Shown here piece by piece: positions 1 through 8,953 of a stretch of DNA of 64,000 nucleotides; positions within the stretch are counted from its first letter, which is position 1; every line of letters starts with the position of its first letter. The notes under the pieces were generated by a model that saw only the letters and a list, made by a program, of their open reading frames with translations, had not been told where the DNA came from and searched no databases. This stretch comes from an uncultured Rhizobiaceae group bacterium (GTDB lineage Bacteria > Pseudomonadota > Alphaproteobacteria > Rhizobiales > Rhizobiaceae): NCBI GenBank assembly GCA_947501445.1, contig CANMVS010000015.1, forward strand, positions 1-64,000, written 5' to 3'. A program made the position numbers and the translations under genes.

Positions 1-64
1 GCGGGTTCAAATGAACGCCTCGAAGAATTCCAGGCGGAGGAATTCTTATTGCACTTGACAATGA

Positions 65-3000
65 GCCGGACATAAGAGCCCGTATGAAGGTAGTGGTGTA
101 TCAGGGTCAACAACACCAACAGGCGGTGCAGGTGGCACCTATAACGGCAAAACTGAACAAGCAAACACCAACGAATCTCCCTCTGCTGCACCATTCGGTG
201 CCGGGGGTGCAGGCGGTAGTGCGGTTGATCTGGGTAATGCACAAAGTATTGGATACCCGGGTCAAACGGGTGGGTTCGGCGGCGGTGGTGGTGGCTTCGG
301 CTACAGTCCATATGACGGTACGACATACAGACCCCAGGGCGGATTTGGCGGTGGATCGGGTGGCGGCTTTTTCTCCAGTGGTGAAGGTGGTTCCGGATTT
401 GGAGGCGCGATATTTGCCAGGGAGGGTGCTGAGATCACCCTGCGCAACGTTACCTTTTCCGGCGGTAAAGTTTCGGCTGGTGACGGAGGATATTCTGCAT
501 TCAACAACGTAGATACTTTTGCACCGGCCGCCAGTAGTGGTGCAGCTGGCGACGCCGAAGGCAGCGCCATATATTATCAAAGCAATGGCGGTCCCTTCAA
601 TCTCATCTTTGCAGTCGGTGGAACAGTGGATGAGGCTGCAGTGCCGCTGGTTATGCATGATACGATTGGCGGAAATGTTAATGTAGTTGTTCGCGGTATC
701 GGAGACAAAACGACCCGAGCCTTGGAGTTGGCCGGTTCCCACAGCTTTCTGGGTCAGCTCCAGATAGATGACGGTCTTGTTGTTATCAATGGAGAGGGAG
801 CGGGTCCCGCAGGTGTTCTGGCTGACACGACCGCCGTGTCGTTTATCGGTTCGAAGGGCCTTTTGGAAACCGCCAATAAGATAACATTTACTGCGTCAGA
901 AACAATTGGCGGGCTGAACGGAACGGGTACGGTTGTGTTAGGCGGGCAAATGACCCAAACCGACGTTACTTTCACGGTCGATAGCGACGTGGATAACACT
1001 TTCTCCGGCGTATTTGAGAACAAGACACCTTCCAACCAGACATCGTTCATAAAGAAGGGGTCCGGCACATTCAATTATACCGGTGGGCAGTCTTCGCTAT
1101 CCTATATGTCACTCGAAGGCGGGAATTTCGTTCTGAATTCCCTGACACCCACGGCTTTCAAGGACACCGGCTTCCAGCTGGCCACAGGCACGCTGATGAC
1201 AATTCATCAGTCGCATCAATTAAGGAGCCTTGATGGTCGCGGTTCGCTGGACATACTTGGTGGTGCGCAGATTACAGTGGGAGACGCGTCCAGCAACAGG
1301 TTCTCCACCTTTTTCGGCAATATTTCCGCCAGCGACGGCAATACTGACGGGATGATCAAAAAAATCGGCGCCAGCACATGGACGCTTAGTGGCAGCAACA
1401 GCTATTCTGGAGCATTGCAGGTGGATGAAGGTATCTTGCGCCTTGGCAGTGCCAATACATTTGCTGCGGGAGTTGATGTTTCAGTTGGTGCCAATGGCAC
1501 ATTTCAGATTTTTCACAATCAGTCATTTGCATCGCTAAACAGTGATGCAGGGTCCAGTATTCTGGTGCGTCAGGGAAGTACCGTTGAGATTGATGGAGAC
1601 AGCAATGACATGGAGATCGCAGGTGTGCTGTCAGAATTGAAAGTGTCAGGATCGAAGAAAAAGTCAAACTTGACCAAGCTTGGCACCGGCACATTGACCC
1701 TGTCGGGCGCCGGTGGTCTTGATGGTGCAATTACCATCCATGAAGGCACCCTGATCGTTACAGGTGGCAAAGCCCTCTCGGATAAGGCCACCATAAATAT
1801 TGGCACCAATTTCCTGGTGGCACAATCGGAGGAGGTGGGTTCGATTTCCGGTTTTGGTGTCGTCACAATCGATGCTGATCAGACATTGACATTATCTGGA
1901 TCAGACAGCACGTTTACCGGCAAATTCAAGGGAGCGGGCCATCTTGAATTTACATCCGGCACCCACACGACCAGCGCCAGTGCTGATCAACACACCGGCA
2001 ATGTCTATGTCAAAAATTCAGCGTTGGTCAACAATGGCAGCCTTGGTTCGACGGTTGTTCAGTCAAATGCAATACTGAGCGGCAATGGTTCGGTTGACAC
2101 GCTCCATATCAATCGGGACGGCACTCTTTCACCTGGAACAGGGATTGGTCAAAAGAACGTTACAAAAGACGTTCAATTCGACACCGGTTCCCAATATCTG
2201 GCCGAAGTTTCTGCAAATGGCGATAGTGACGTGCTGGCTGTTGGCGGTGATGCCCACCTTCTTGGCGGTGTCGTCGTTATCGCAGCGGGCGAGGCGGCGG
2301 AATTTGCCTATCAACAGACCTACGAAATCCTCAACGTGCAGGGGAAAATCTCCGGTGAATTTGAAGCAGCCTGGACTGTGCCGGAACTTGATTATCTGAC
2401 TCCGGAATTGTTGATGACTGGCAAGACGGCTCAGGTGCAACTGACCAGAAATTCCAAATTTTACAGTGTCGTTGCCAATACGGCCAATCAACGGGCGGTC
2501 GGTCGTGCTCTTACACGGGACGCGGTTGGTTCCGACGGTAAACTGAATGCGGTATCCGGCGCCATTTTAACCGGCGAGTGGGCGTCTGCGCGCATCGGTT
2601 TGAGCGAACTATCGGGTACAGTCAATGCAAGCAACATCAGCACTGTTGTTATTGGCGTTCAAAACCTTATGCGTGTTCAGATGCGTGGCGGAAAGTCCCT
2701 TGGAGCAACTGGCAATACCACAGATGCGTCCGAGTTTACCTATGCAGCGCTTCATGATCTGCGTGGACGTGAAGGCAATGATGTTAACGCGGGTACGAGC
2801 AATTCGATTGCCGGTTATAAAACAGGGCGGCTGAAGGCGTCCGAGCACAGCTGGAACGGATGGGTGCGCGGATTTGGAAGCACCGGCAGCACTGGCGAGA
2901 ACAGCACTGGGGCGGCTGCCGATTTCAATACGGGCGGTCTTGCCGGAGGATTTGAAGCGGCGCTGGACAATGGTTCGTTTCTGGGGATGAGTTTCGCCTA

Positions 3001-3670
3001 TCAAAGCCTATCGACAGACGATACCACGGTCAACGCCAGTGCTGATACGATGCTCTATAGTGCCGCGCTCAGCTATGCAGGCAAACGCGGTGATGTGGAT
3101 TACAATGGGCTGATCGGCTATGCATATGGCGATGTATCAAGCAGCCGGTTCGTCAGCCCTCTTGGTTTGTCGGCCTCAGCCGACTATGGACAAAATATCC
3201 TGTACGGCGGTTTTGAAACCGGCATGACGCGCTATCACAATGGCATATTGGTTCGACCATTTGCCTCACTGCAGGGCGCATGGATTGATCAGGAAAGCTA
3301 TAGGGAAACCGGTGCCGGATCAGCTGGCCTCGTGAGTGCGGGCGAAACATCAGGAAGTCTGACTTCCCAGATCGGTGTTTCTGTGTCCCGCGAGTTCGCA
3401 GCCGGTGATTTGCGCATAGCACCCCATGCATCGCTGGCCTGGTCGCACGAGTATCTGGATGTTTCCCCGGCAGGGACCTACAGTTTCATTGGCGGTGCCA
3501 CCCCATTTACCGTTGAGGGGGCTGCACGCGGTCGCGATGCTCTTGAAATCGGATTTGGTGCGATAGCCCGGTTCAGTGACACTGTTTCAGGAAATGTTGC
3601 CTATGAGACCCTGTTGTCAAATGATTCCACAGAGCATTTTGCCCGTGCCGGTCTGACCATTCGCTGGTAA
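65..3670 (+). CDS. Autotransporter (type V secretion) adhesin, 5' end unclear
   Basis: A surface-exposed passenger is carried across the outer membrane by its own C-terminal beta-barrel. The frame is open from 65 to 3670. It begins with a glycine-rich low-complexity stretch (about 120-420), then a beta-helix passenger with autotransporter-associated repeats near 1050, 1350 and 1670 (pattern K-x-G-x-G-T-L-T-L-S-G). The last 275 or so residues (from about 2840) form the barrel and end in the aromatic Trp expected for BAM recognition. No ATG, GTG or TTG lies in frame between 65 and the GTG at 626, and no signal peptide is visible. Directly upstream, frame 3 carries a plausible continuation (15-83). 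The real start is therefore outside the window, or a frameshift near 80 has broken the gene. Starting at 626 would discard the Gly-rich part. Family assignment is firm; intactness is not. Confidence 0.8.
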   Translation, partial: AGHKSPYEGSGVSGSTTPTGGAGGTYNGKTEQANTNESPSAAPFGAGGAGGSAVDLGNAQSIGYPGQTGGFGGGGGGFGYSPYDGTTYRPQGGFGGGSGGGFFSSGEGGSGFGGAIFAREGAEITLRNVTFSGGKVSAGDGGYSAFNNVDTFAPAASSGAAGDAEGSAIYYQSNGGPFNLIFAVGGTVDEAAVPLVMHDTIGGNVNVVVRGIGDKTTRALELAGSHSFLGQLQIDDGLVVINGEGAGPAGVLADTTAVSFIGSKGLLETANKITFTASETIGGLNGTGTVVLGGQMTQTDVTFTVDSDVDNTFSGVFENKTPSNQTSFIKKGSGTFNYTGGQSSLSYMSLEGGNFVLNSLTPTAFKDTGFQLATGTLMTIHQSHQLRSLDGRGSLDILGGAQITVGDASSNRFSTFFGNISASDGNTDGMIKKIGASTWTLSGSNSYSGALQVDEGILRLGSANTFAAGVDVSVGANGTFQIFHNQSFASLNSDAGSSILVRQGSTVEIDGDSNDMEIAGVLSELKVSGSKKKSNLTKLGTGTLTLSGAGGLDGAITIHEGTLIVTGGKALSDKATINIGTNFLVAQSEEVGSISGFGVVTIDADQTLTLSGSDSTFTGKFKGAGHLEFTSGTHTTSASADQHTGNVYVKNSALVNNGSLGSTVVQSNAILSGNGSVDTLHINRDGTLSPGTGIGQKNVTKDVQFDTGSQYLAEVSANGDSDVLAVGGDAHLLGGVVVIAAGEAAEFAYQQTYEILNVQGKISGEFEAAWTVPELDYLTPELLMTGKTAQVQLTRNSKFYSVVANTANQRAVGRALTRDAVGSDGKLNAVSGAILTGEWASARIGLSELSGTVNASNISTVVIGVQNLMRVQMRGGKSLGATGNTTDASEFTYAALHDLRGREGNDVNAGTSNSIAGYKTGRLKASEHSWNGWVRGFGSTGSTGENSTGAAADFNTGGLAGGFEAALDNGSFLGMSFAYQSLSTDDTTVNASADTMLYSAALSYAGKRGDVDYNGLIGYAYGDVSSSRFVSPLGLSASADYGQNILYGGFETGMTRYHNGILVRPFASLQGAWIDQESYRETGAGSAGLVSAGETSGSLTSQIGVSVSREFAAGDLRIAPHASLAWSHEYLDVSPAGTYSFIGGATPFTVEGAARGRDALEIGFGAIARFSDTVSGNVAYETLLSNDSTEHFARAGLTIRW

Positions 3671-3693
3671 ACAATCTGCGTTCAACGCGAATA

Positions 3694-4704
3694 TTATCTG
3701 CGGGGGGATATGGATTTTCCATCCGCGTTAAATCGAAAAAGCTGCTCTTTTTGGGCCGTTGCAAATAGCCGGTCGTCAGCATTGTAATCATGCTGGCCAA
3801 AGAGCCGCACCGTCAGCAGGCCGACATTTTCGCACTCCAGGTAGAGAACAGTATCAGCGCCAAGGTGTTCGGCGTGCAATACGGTGCCGGACCAATCGCC
3901 ATTGGCTGTATCGACAGAAATATGTTCAGGCCTGATGCCGATGGTGCTGGCCTCTTCACCGTTCAGTTTTTGACCCTCAATAAAGTTCATTTGCGGTGAG
4001 CCAATGAAGCCGGCGACAAAGAGATTTGCCGGCCTGTTGTAGAGTTCCATGGGAGAGCCGACCTGCTCAACCACACCGGCATTCATTACAACGATCTTGT
4101 CGGCCAGCGTCATCGCCTCAACCTGGTCATGGGTCACATAGACCATGGTTGTCCTGAGCTCACGATGCAGCCTGGCTATCTCAAGGCGGGTATTAACGCG
4201 CAGTGCAGCATCAAGATTGGACAGGGGTTCATCAAACAGGAACAGTTCCGGTTCACGCACAACGGCCCGGCCAATAGCAACGCGTTGACGCTGACCACCG
4301 GAGAGTTCGGCCGGGTGGCGCTCCAGATAATCCTGCAGTGACAACATGGCAGTTGCCTTGGCCACCCTTTGTTCGACATCACTCTTGGCCATGCCTGTCT
4401 GTTTCAGACCCAGCGCCATATTGTTACGCACAGTCAGATGCGGGTAGAGCGCATAGGTTTGAAAGACCATCGAAATGGCGCGTTTGGATGGTGGCAGGTG
4501 ATTGACAGCCGTGCCGTCGATATTAACGGCTCCTGAGGTTGCTTCTTCAAGGCCTGCAATAACCCGCAGCAAGGTGGACTTGCCGCAGCCAGATGGGCCA
4601 ACGAAAATGACGAACTCTCCGTCATCAACCTCAAGATCTATCCCCTTGAGGACTTCGACATTGCCAAAGGATTTGCGAATATTTTCCAGTTTTAGCGAAC
4701 CCAC
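3694..4704 (-). CDS. CUT1 sugar ABC transporter ATP-binding protein (MalK/UgpC type)
   Basis: Cytoplasmic ATPase of 336 aa that powers the carbohydrate importer encoded just upstream. Walker A GPSGCGKS is at residues 36-43, the Q-loop Gln at 82, signature LSGGQ at 134-138, Walker B LFLFDE at 154-159 and the H-loop His at 192. The C-terminal 100 residues look like the OB/TOBE domain of MalK proteins, here slightly short. The start is GTG at 4704 with AGGA about 9 nt upstream. It is the last gene of the leftward murQ operon, 65 nt after the Gfo/Idh gene, and ends 23 nt from the convergent autotransporter. Substrate is inferred from the neighbours to be an amino sugar or muropeptide-derived sugar. 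MalK-type ATPases often serve several transporters. Confidence 0.93.
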   Translation of the reverse strand: MGSLKLENIRKSFGNVEVLKGIDLEVDDGEFVIFVGPSGCGKSTLLRVIAGLEEATSGAVNIDGTAVNHLPPSKRAISMVFQTYALYPHLTVRNNMALGLKQTGMAKSDVEQRVAKATAMLSLQDYLERHPAELSGGQRQRVAIGRAVVREPELFLFDEPLSNLDAALRVNTRLEIARLHRELRTTMVYVTHDQVEAMTLADKIVVMNAGVVEQVGSPMELYNRPANLFVAGFIGSPQMNFIEGQKLNGEEASTIGIRPEHISVDTANGDWSGTVLHAEHLGADTVLYLECENVGLLTVRLFGQHDYNADDRLFATAQKEQLFRFNADGKSISPRR

Positions 4705-4769
4705 GATTCACATCCTGTTTGTTGAGGTGTTATGCCCGGAACCGCCCTGCGGACCCGAAGTGGAACACT

Positions 4770-5831
4770 TTATGTCAGAGTTACCGGCAATCCGGTTTTT
4801 ACGCTTTCATCGGCAGCCAGACAGACGCTGAGTGATTTGACCGCGTCATCCATATGCCGGGCCAGATCAACATCATTGCGCATCGCATCAAGGAAAAACG
4901 CCTGCTCGAAATCGCAAAGCTTCTGATGATCCGGCTCGCCTTCCATGGAGATATTGCGGTCCGGATGCACAAAGCTGCCATTGCTGTCGGTCTCGGCCCG
5001 GTGAACACGAATGGTTTGCGTTTGTGTATGTGTGTCAATGTCGTCTGATTTGGCCTTTTCATCCATAACAATCGAGACACAGCCCTTTGGCGAAATGACA
5101 TCTTTGACGAAAAATGCCGTCTCGGACATCATCGGTCCCCAACCGGCCTCGTACCAGCCAACAGATCCGTCTTCAAAAAGCACCTGGAGATGGCCATAAT
5201 TATACATGTTCTCGTCGATCTCTTCGGTCAGGCGCACCCCCATACCGCGCACCTGGACCGGCTTTGAATCAACGATCTGGCACATGACGTCGAGATAATG
5301 GACCCCGCAATCAACGATGGGCGAGGTGGCCTGCATGAGCTGTTTGTGGGTCTGCCATGTCACGCCGCTTGATTGCTGGTTGAGGTTCATGCGGAAGACA
5401 TAGGGGCCGCCCAGATCACGCGCTTCACTGATCAATCGGATCCAGGAAGGATGGTGGCGCAATATATAGCCAATGACGAGCTTACGGTTGTTTGCCCGGG
5501 CACAATCGACAACCCGTTGCGCATCGGCAACCGTGGTCGCCAGTGGTTTTTCGACAAATACATGCGCCCCGGCTTCCAGAGCCATAACGGCGAAATCCGC
5601 ATGACTGTCAGAGTAGGTATTGATGGAGACGGCCTGCGGCTTCAATTCACGCAATGCGTCTGCGAAGGATGGCAAAATTGTGTAGTTGTTCTGCGGCGCT
5701 GGCAGGCTTACCTGTGAGCGATTGACCAGACCAACGATCTCAAAACCCGGGTTGTTATGGTAGGCCAATGCATGGCTTCGTCCCATATTGCCAAGACCGG
5801 CAACCATGATTGAAATTGTATTGGCGGTCAT
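4770..5831 (-). CDS. Gfo/Idh/MocA family oxidoreductase
   Basis: NAD(P)-dependent sugar oxidoreductase of 353 aa. The N-terminal Rossmann motif VAGLGNMGRSHA lies at about residues 9-20 and the conserved EKP (VFVEKPLA) near residue 100. The C-terminal half is the usual alpha/beta substrate domain. The ATG at 5831 is chosen because it forms an ATGA overlap with the stop of the upstream permease; an upstream extension in this frame would run into that permease gene. Position inside the murQ/ABC transporter operon suggests it oxidises or rearranges an imported amino sugar (anhydro-, N-acetyl- or disaccharide form). No member of this family can be assigned a substrate from motifs alone, so the reaction is unknown. 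Confidence 0.9.
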   Translation of the reverse strand: MTANTISIMVAGLGNMGRSHALAYHNNPGFEIVGLVNRSQVSLPAPQNNYTILPSFADALRELKPQAVSINTYSDSHADFAVMALEAGAHVFVEKPLATTVADAQRVVDCARANNRKLVIGYILRHHPSWIRLISEARDLGGPYVFRMNLNQQSSGVTWQTHKQLMQATSPIVDCGVHYLDVMCQIVDSKPVQVRGMGVRLTEEIDENMYNYGHLQVLFEDGSVGWYEAGWGPMMSETAFFVKDVISPKGCVSIVMDEKAKSDDIDTHTQTQTIRVHRAETDSNGSFVHPDRNISMEGEPDHQKLCDFEQAFFLDAMRNDVDLARHMDDAVKSLSVCLAADESVKTGLPVTLT

Positions 5832-6667
5832 TTGACAGCTCCTGCGGTAATGCCACGAATGAGCTGGCGTGAGAAAATGACGTAGAGCACCAGAACGGGC
5901 AGGATCGCCAGTGAAAGGGCGGCCAGAACGGCATTCCAATTGGTGACAAATTGTCCAATGAAGACCTGTGCACCCAGCGTTATTGTTTTTGTCTCTTCGG
6001 CCGGTGCCAGAATCAGCGGAAACCACAGGTCGTTCCAAATCGGGATCATGGTGAACACGGCAACCGTTGCCATGGCTGGCCGAACCAGCGGCAGGACAAG
6101 ACGAATGAAAATGCGATATTCAGACAGGCCGTCAATGCGCCCGGCATCTTTCAAGTCGGCTGAAAGCTGTCGCATGAATTCGGAAAGAATGAAGATTGCC
6201 AGCGGCAACCCTTGTGCCGTGTAGACAAGAACAAGCGCCGTCAGCGTATTGACCAGACCGCCAGCCACCATGAGTTTGAGAATGGCGACTGTTCCAAGCC
6301 GAATGGGGATCATGATGCCCAGCGCCAGATAAAGACCCATCAACATATTGCCGCGAAACCGGTATTCCGACAGCGCAAATGCGGCCATGGCGCCAAACAG
6401 CAAAACAAACGCCAGGGATGCGACTGTGACAATCAGGCTGTTTTGAAAATACAAAAAGAAATCACCCTGCTTTAAAACGGTCTCATAGCCGATCAGGCTG
6501 AACGAACTTTCATCAGGAAGTGAGAGTGGCGAGCGAAAGATGGCTTTGCGCGATTTGAAGGAATTGATGATGATGATGACGACTGGAAACAGTGCAATGA
6601 CCGTATAGGTCGCCAGGATTGCATGGGCCGCAATCGAGCGGGGCAAAGAAGAGGACGTTTTGTTCAT
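5828..6667 (-). CDS. CUT1 sugar ABC transporter permease (MalG/UgpE type)
   Basis: Inner-membrane subunit of 279 aa with six predicted hydrophobic segments, the first at about residues 15-36. The EAA loop that docks on the ATPase is at about residues 176-196 (DAGRIDGLSEYRIF then LVLPLVRPA). Length is normal for MalG-type subunits. It begins 10 nt after the MalF-type gene and overlaps the Gfo/Idh start by 4 nt, so it is translated as part of the same operon. The pairing MalF-MalG-MalK with a family-1 binding protein defines a complete CUT1 importer. The specific sugar cannot be read from the permease. Confidence 0.92.
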   Translation of the reverse strand: MNKTSSSLPRSIAAHAILATYTVIALFPVVIIIINSFKSRKAIFRSPLSLPDESSFSLIGYETVLKQGDFFLYFQNSLIVTVASLAFVLLFGAMAAFALSEYRFRGNMLMGLYLALGIMIPIRLGTVAILKLMVAGGLVNTLTALVLVYTAQGLPLAIFILSEFMRQLSADLKDAGRIDGLSEYRIFIRLVLPLVRPAMATVAVFTMIPIWNDLWFPLILAPAEETKTITLGAQVFIGQFVTNWNAVLAALSLAILPVLVLYVIFSRQLIRGITAGAVK

Positions 6668-6676
6668 GGTCGGGCC

Positions 6677-7606
6677 TCAGAACTGGTAGCGGCGAAGCCG
6701 CGTCTGAATGCCGAAGAGATAGATCGACACGCCGATTAGGATGATAAAGAACATCAGCGATGCAATGGTCGACCCCATATGCGGATCGCCTATCTGCAGC
6801 TGGAACCCGAAGAATGTGCGATGCAGAAATGTTCCCAGAATATCGGTGGCATAATTGGGGCCCGCCAGTCCGCCCTGTGTGGTGTAGATCAGATCGAACG
6901 CGTTGAAATTACCAACGAAAGTCAAGATGGAAATGATGCCAATGGCCGGAAGGATCAGTGGCAGTTTGATCTTCCAGAATTGCCGCATGCCGGTTATGCC
7001 ATCGCACTCAGCCGCCTCCAATACTTCATCAGGAATTGTCAGCAGGGCTGCATAGATCAGCATCATGGGGATACCTATGAACTGCCAGACCGAAATGAGG
7101 CCGAGTGTCGTCAGTGCATATTCGGGTTTGCCAAGCCATGGTTCAAAGAAGCTCTTAAGGCCAACCATGTTCATCAGGTCCGGCGCTATGCCCCAAAGGG
7201 GACTGAGGATCAGTTTCCAGGCAAAGCCGACAATTACAAAAGACAATACGGTCGGTATGAAGATTGCGGTTCTGTAGAAGGCTGAAAAGCGCAGGCGCGG
7301 ACTGGATAAAAGTGCTGCAAACAAAATACCAAGTGGGTTTTGAACGACCATGTGAATGATGAAAAACCAGGTGTTGTTCCAGAGGGCATTCCAAAAGCTA
7401 TCTGACCAGCGCGGGTCACCCAGCAGAATGCGAAAATTATCCAGTCCGACAAAAATCTGTTTCTGATCGACTTCACGGAACAAAGAGAGTTGTAGTGTAC
7501 CAAACAGCGGCAGGATCATGATGGCCGTATAGACGAGGACTGCCGGTGCCAAGAACACCGCAATATGCCAACGTCGCCGGCGTTTGTTTTGATTTATCTG
7601 TGTCAT
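6677..7606 (-). CDS. CUT1 sugar ABC transporter permease (MalF/UgpA type)
   Basis: Inner-membrane subunit of 309 aa. A basic N-terminus (KRRRR) precedes the first transmembrane segment (about residues 14-36). The EAA motif is in the form EAAECDGITGMRQFWK followed by KLPLILPA, near residues 196-220. It follows the binding-protein gene after a 66-nt gap that contains two adjacent hairpins, and precedes the MalG-type gene by 9 nt. With that gene it would form the heterodimeric channel of the importer. Confidence 0.92.
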   Translation of the reverse strand: MTQINQNKRRRRWHIAVFLAPAVLVYTAIMILPLFGTLQLSLFREVDQKQIFVGLDNFRILLGDPRWSDSFWNALWNNTWFFIIHMVVQNPLGILFAALLSSPRLRFSAFYRTAIFIPTVLSFVIVGFAWKLILSPLWGIAPDLMNMVGLKSFFEPWLGKPEYALTTLGLISVWQFIGIPMMLIYAALLTIPDEVLEAAECDGITGMRQFWKIKLPLILPAIGIISILTFVGNFNAFDLIYTTQGGLAGPNYATDILGTFLHRTFFGFQLQIGDPHMGSTIASLMFFIILIGVSIYLFGIQTRLRRYQF

Positions 7607-7621
7607 GACTGCCTCTGAAGT

Positions 7622-7654
7622 CCCCCGGAAAGGGGGCCGGTGCCCTAAAGCACC
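7622..7654 (-). promoter_or_regulatory. Two tandem hairpins between binding-protein and permease genes
   Basis: In the 66-nt gap after the solute-binding protein stop, one stem pairs 7622-7626 (CCCCC) with 7632-7636 (GGGGG) and a second pairs 7639-7643 (GGTGC) with 7650-7654 (GCACC). There is no T-tract on the transcribed (minus) strand. They are better read as an mRNA-stabilising or attenuating structure that keeps binding protein in excess than as a full terminator. Confidence 0.55.
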
Positions 7655-7672
7655 AGCCCGCTTTCGTCGCGC

Positions 7673-8932
7673 CTATTTGTGTGCGTCATTCCAGCTGGAA
7701 AGACCGTCCTGCAGACGTTTTGCAGCGTCACTGGGCGTCTCTGTTCCACGGATGACATTGGCTGAGGCATTCCAGGTCTCGTTTTCCAGATTTGGTGTGC
7801 CGCGAGACAGGATCTGGTAGGTTGAGCGAATGGTGGAATCGCATTTGTCACGCCAGGAAACAAATTCCTGTGCGAGCGGGTCTTCCATTGCAACCGTGTG
7901 GTCGGACAGGGAGAAGAAGCCTGGAAGTGCGTTTGCGTAAATCGAGGCAAATTCGTCTGAGCCAACCCAGTTGAGGAAGGTTTTGGCAGCTTCCGGATTG
8001 GCTGTTTTGGAGTTCATGCCAACCGCAATATCGGTGTGGTCGGAGATGAAGCAAGGGTCACCGGCATTTGGAACCGGCGGTGGAAATGCGCCCATTTCAA
8101 ATTCTGCCAGATTGTTAAATCCGGAAATTTCCCATGAACCTGCGGGATAGACTGCTGCACGACCGAGCGTGAACATGTTCTGGCTGTCTGGATAGGTTTG
8201 GGCTTCGAAACCGTCACCCATGTAGTCTTTCCACTTGGCCAGGGTCTGATAAGGCTTGATCCAGTTTTCGTCGGTGAGCTTCTGCTCGCCTTTGATCAGC
8301 GCCAGTCTGCCCTCTTCACCTTTCCAGTAGTTGGGACCAATATTCTGGTAACCCATGGTTGCAGCTTCCCATTGATCGTTGGTGCCCATCGCCAGCGGAA
8401 TATAGTTGCCATCAGCCTTGATTTTATCAAGTGCTGCATAGAGTTCAGCTTCGGTGGCGGGCACTTCAAGTCCCAATTCCTTGAAGGCATCCTTGTTGTA
8501 GATGAAGCCGTGAATAACCGATGCCATGGGCACGCAGAACTGAACGGCGCCATCATCTGTGGACCAACCGGACTTGGCGACAGAAGAAAAGTTCTTCATG
8601 CCTTCAAGGTCGGTCACAGGTGCCAGGTGTCCGGCTTCATACAGAGCCAGAGATGCATCGAAGGGGCGACAGGTAATGAGATCACCGGCAGAACCGGAAT
8701 CCAGTTTGGAATTCAATGCGCCATTATATTCTGTCGGGGCAGATGGTGTGAATTTCACCTTGATGCCGGGATGTTTTGCTTCAAAGGCCGGAATGAGCTT
8801 TGACTGCCAGATTTCCAGATCATCGTTGCGCCAGCTTTCAATTGTCAGTGTGACATCCTGTGCAAAGGCCATGCTGGCACTGCCCAAAATGGTTGACGCC
8901 AGAAGCAGTCCACTCAGTGTTTTGCTAGTCAT
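7673..8932 (-). CDS. CUT1 extracellular solute-binding protein (family 1)
   Basis: Periplasmic sugar-binding subunit of 419 aa. It has a Sec signal peptide with a hydrophobic core at about residues 7-22 and likely cleavage after AFA at about 22-24. The mature part begins DVTLTIESWRN, typical of family 1 binding proteins, and has the expected length. It is the second gene of the leftward operon, 21 nt after murQ, and is followed by hairpins that separate it from the permeases. Co-transcription with murQ, and a divergent kinase-nagA operon, suggest N-acetylglucosamine, N-acetylmuramic acid or a related disaccharide as ligand. This is inference from context. Confidence 0.92.
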   Translation of the reverse strand: MTSKTLSGLLLASTILGSASMAFAQDVTLTIESWRNDDLEIWQSKLIPAFEAKHPGIKVKFTPSAPTEYNGALNSKLDSGSAGDLITCRPFDASLALYEAGHLAPVTDLEGMKNFSSVAKSGWSTDDGAVQFCVPMASVIHGFIYNKDAFKELGLEVPATEAELYAALDKIKADGNYIPLAMGTNDQWEAATMGYQNIGPNYWKGEEGRLALIKGEQKLTDENWIKPYQTLAKWKDYMGDGFEAQTYPDSQNMFTLGRAAVYPAGSWEISGFNNLAEFEMGAFPPPVPNAGDPCFISDHTDIAVGMNSKTANPEAAKTFLNWVGSDEFASIYANALPGFFSLSDHTVAMEDPLAQEFVSWRDKCDSTIRSTYQILSRGTPNLENETWNASANVIRGTETPSDAAKRLQDGLSSWNDAHK

Positions 8933-8953
8933 AAGTTTCTCCCAGATATTGCG

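Noticed and set aside
107-742. A 211-codon minus-strand open frame rich in Thr and Cys
   Set aside because: It is the complement of the Gly-rich autotransporter region, whose base composition produces long antisense frames.
8198-8803. A 201-codon plus-strand open frame
   Set aside because: It is antisense to the solute-binding protein gene and has no ribosome binding site or recognisable motif.
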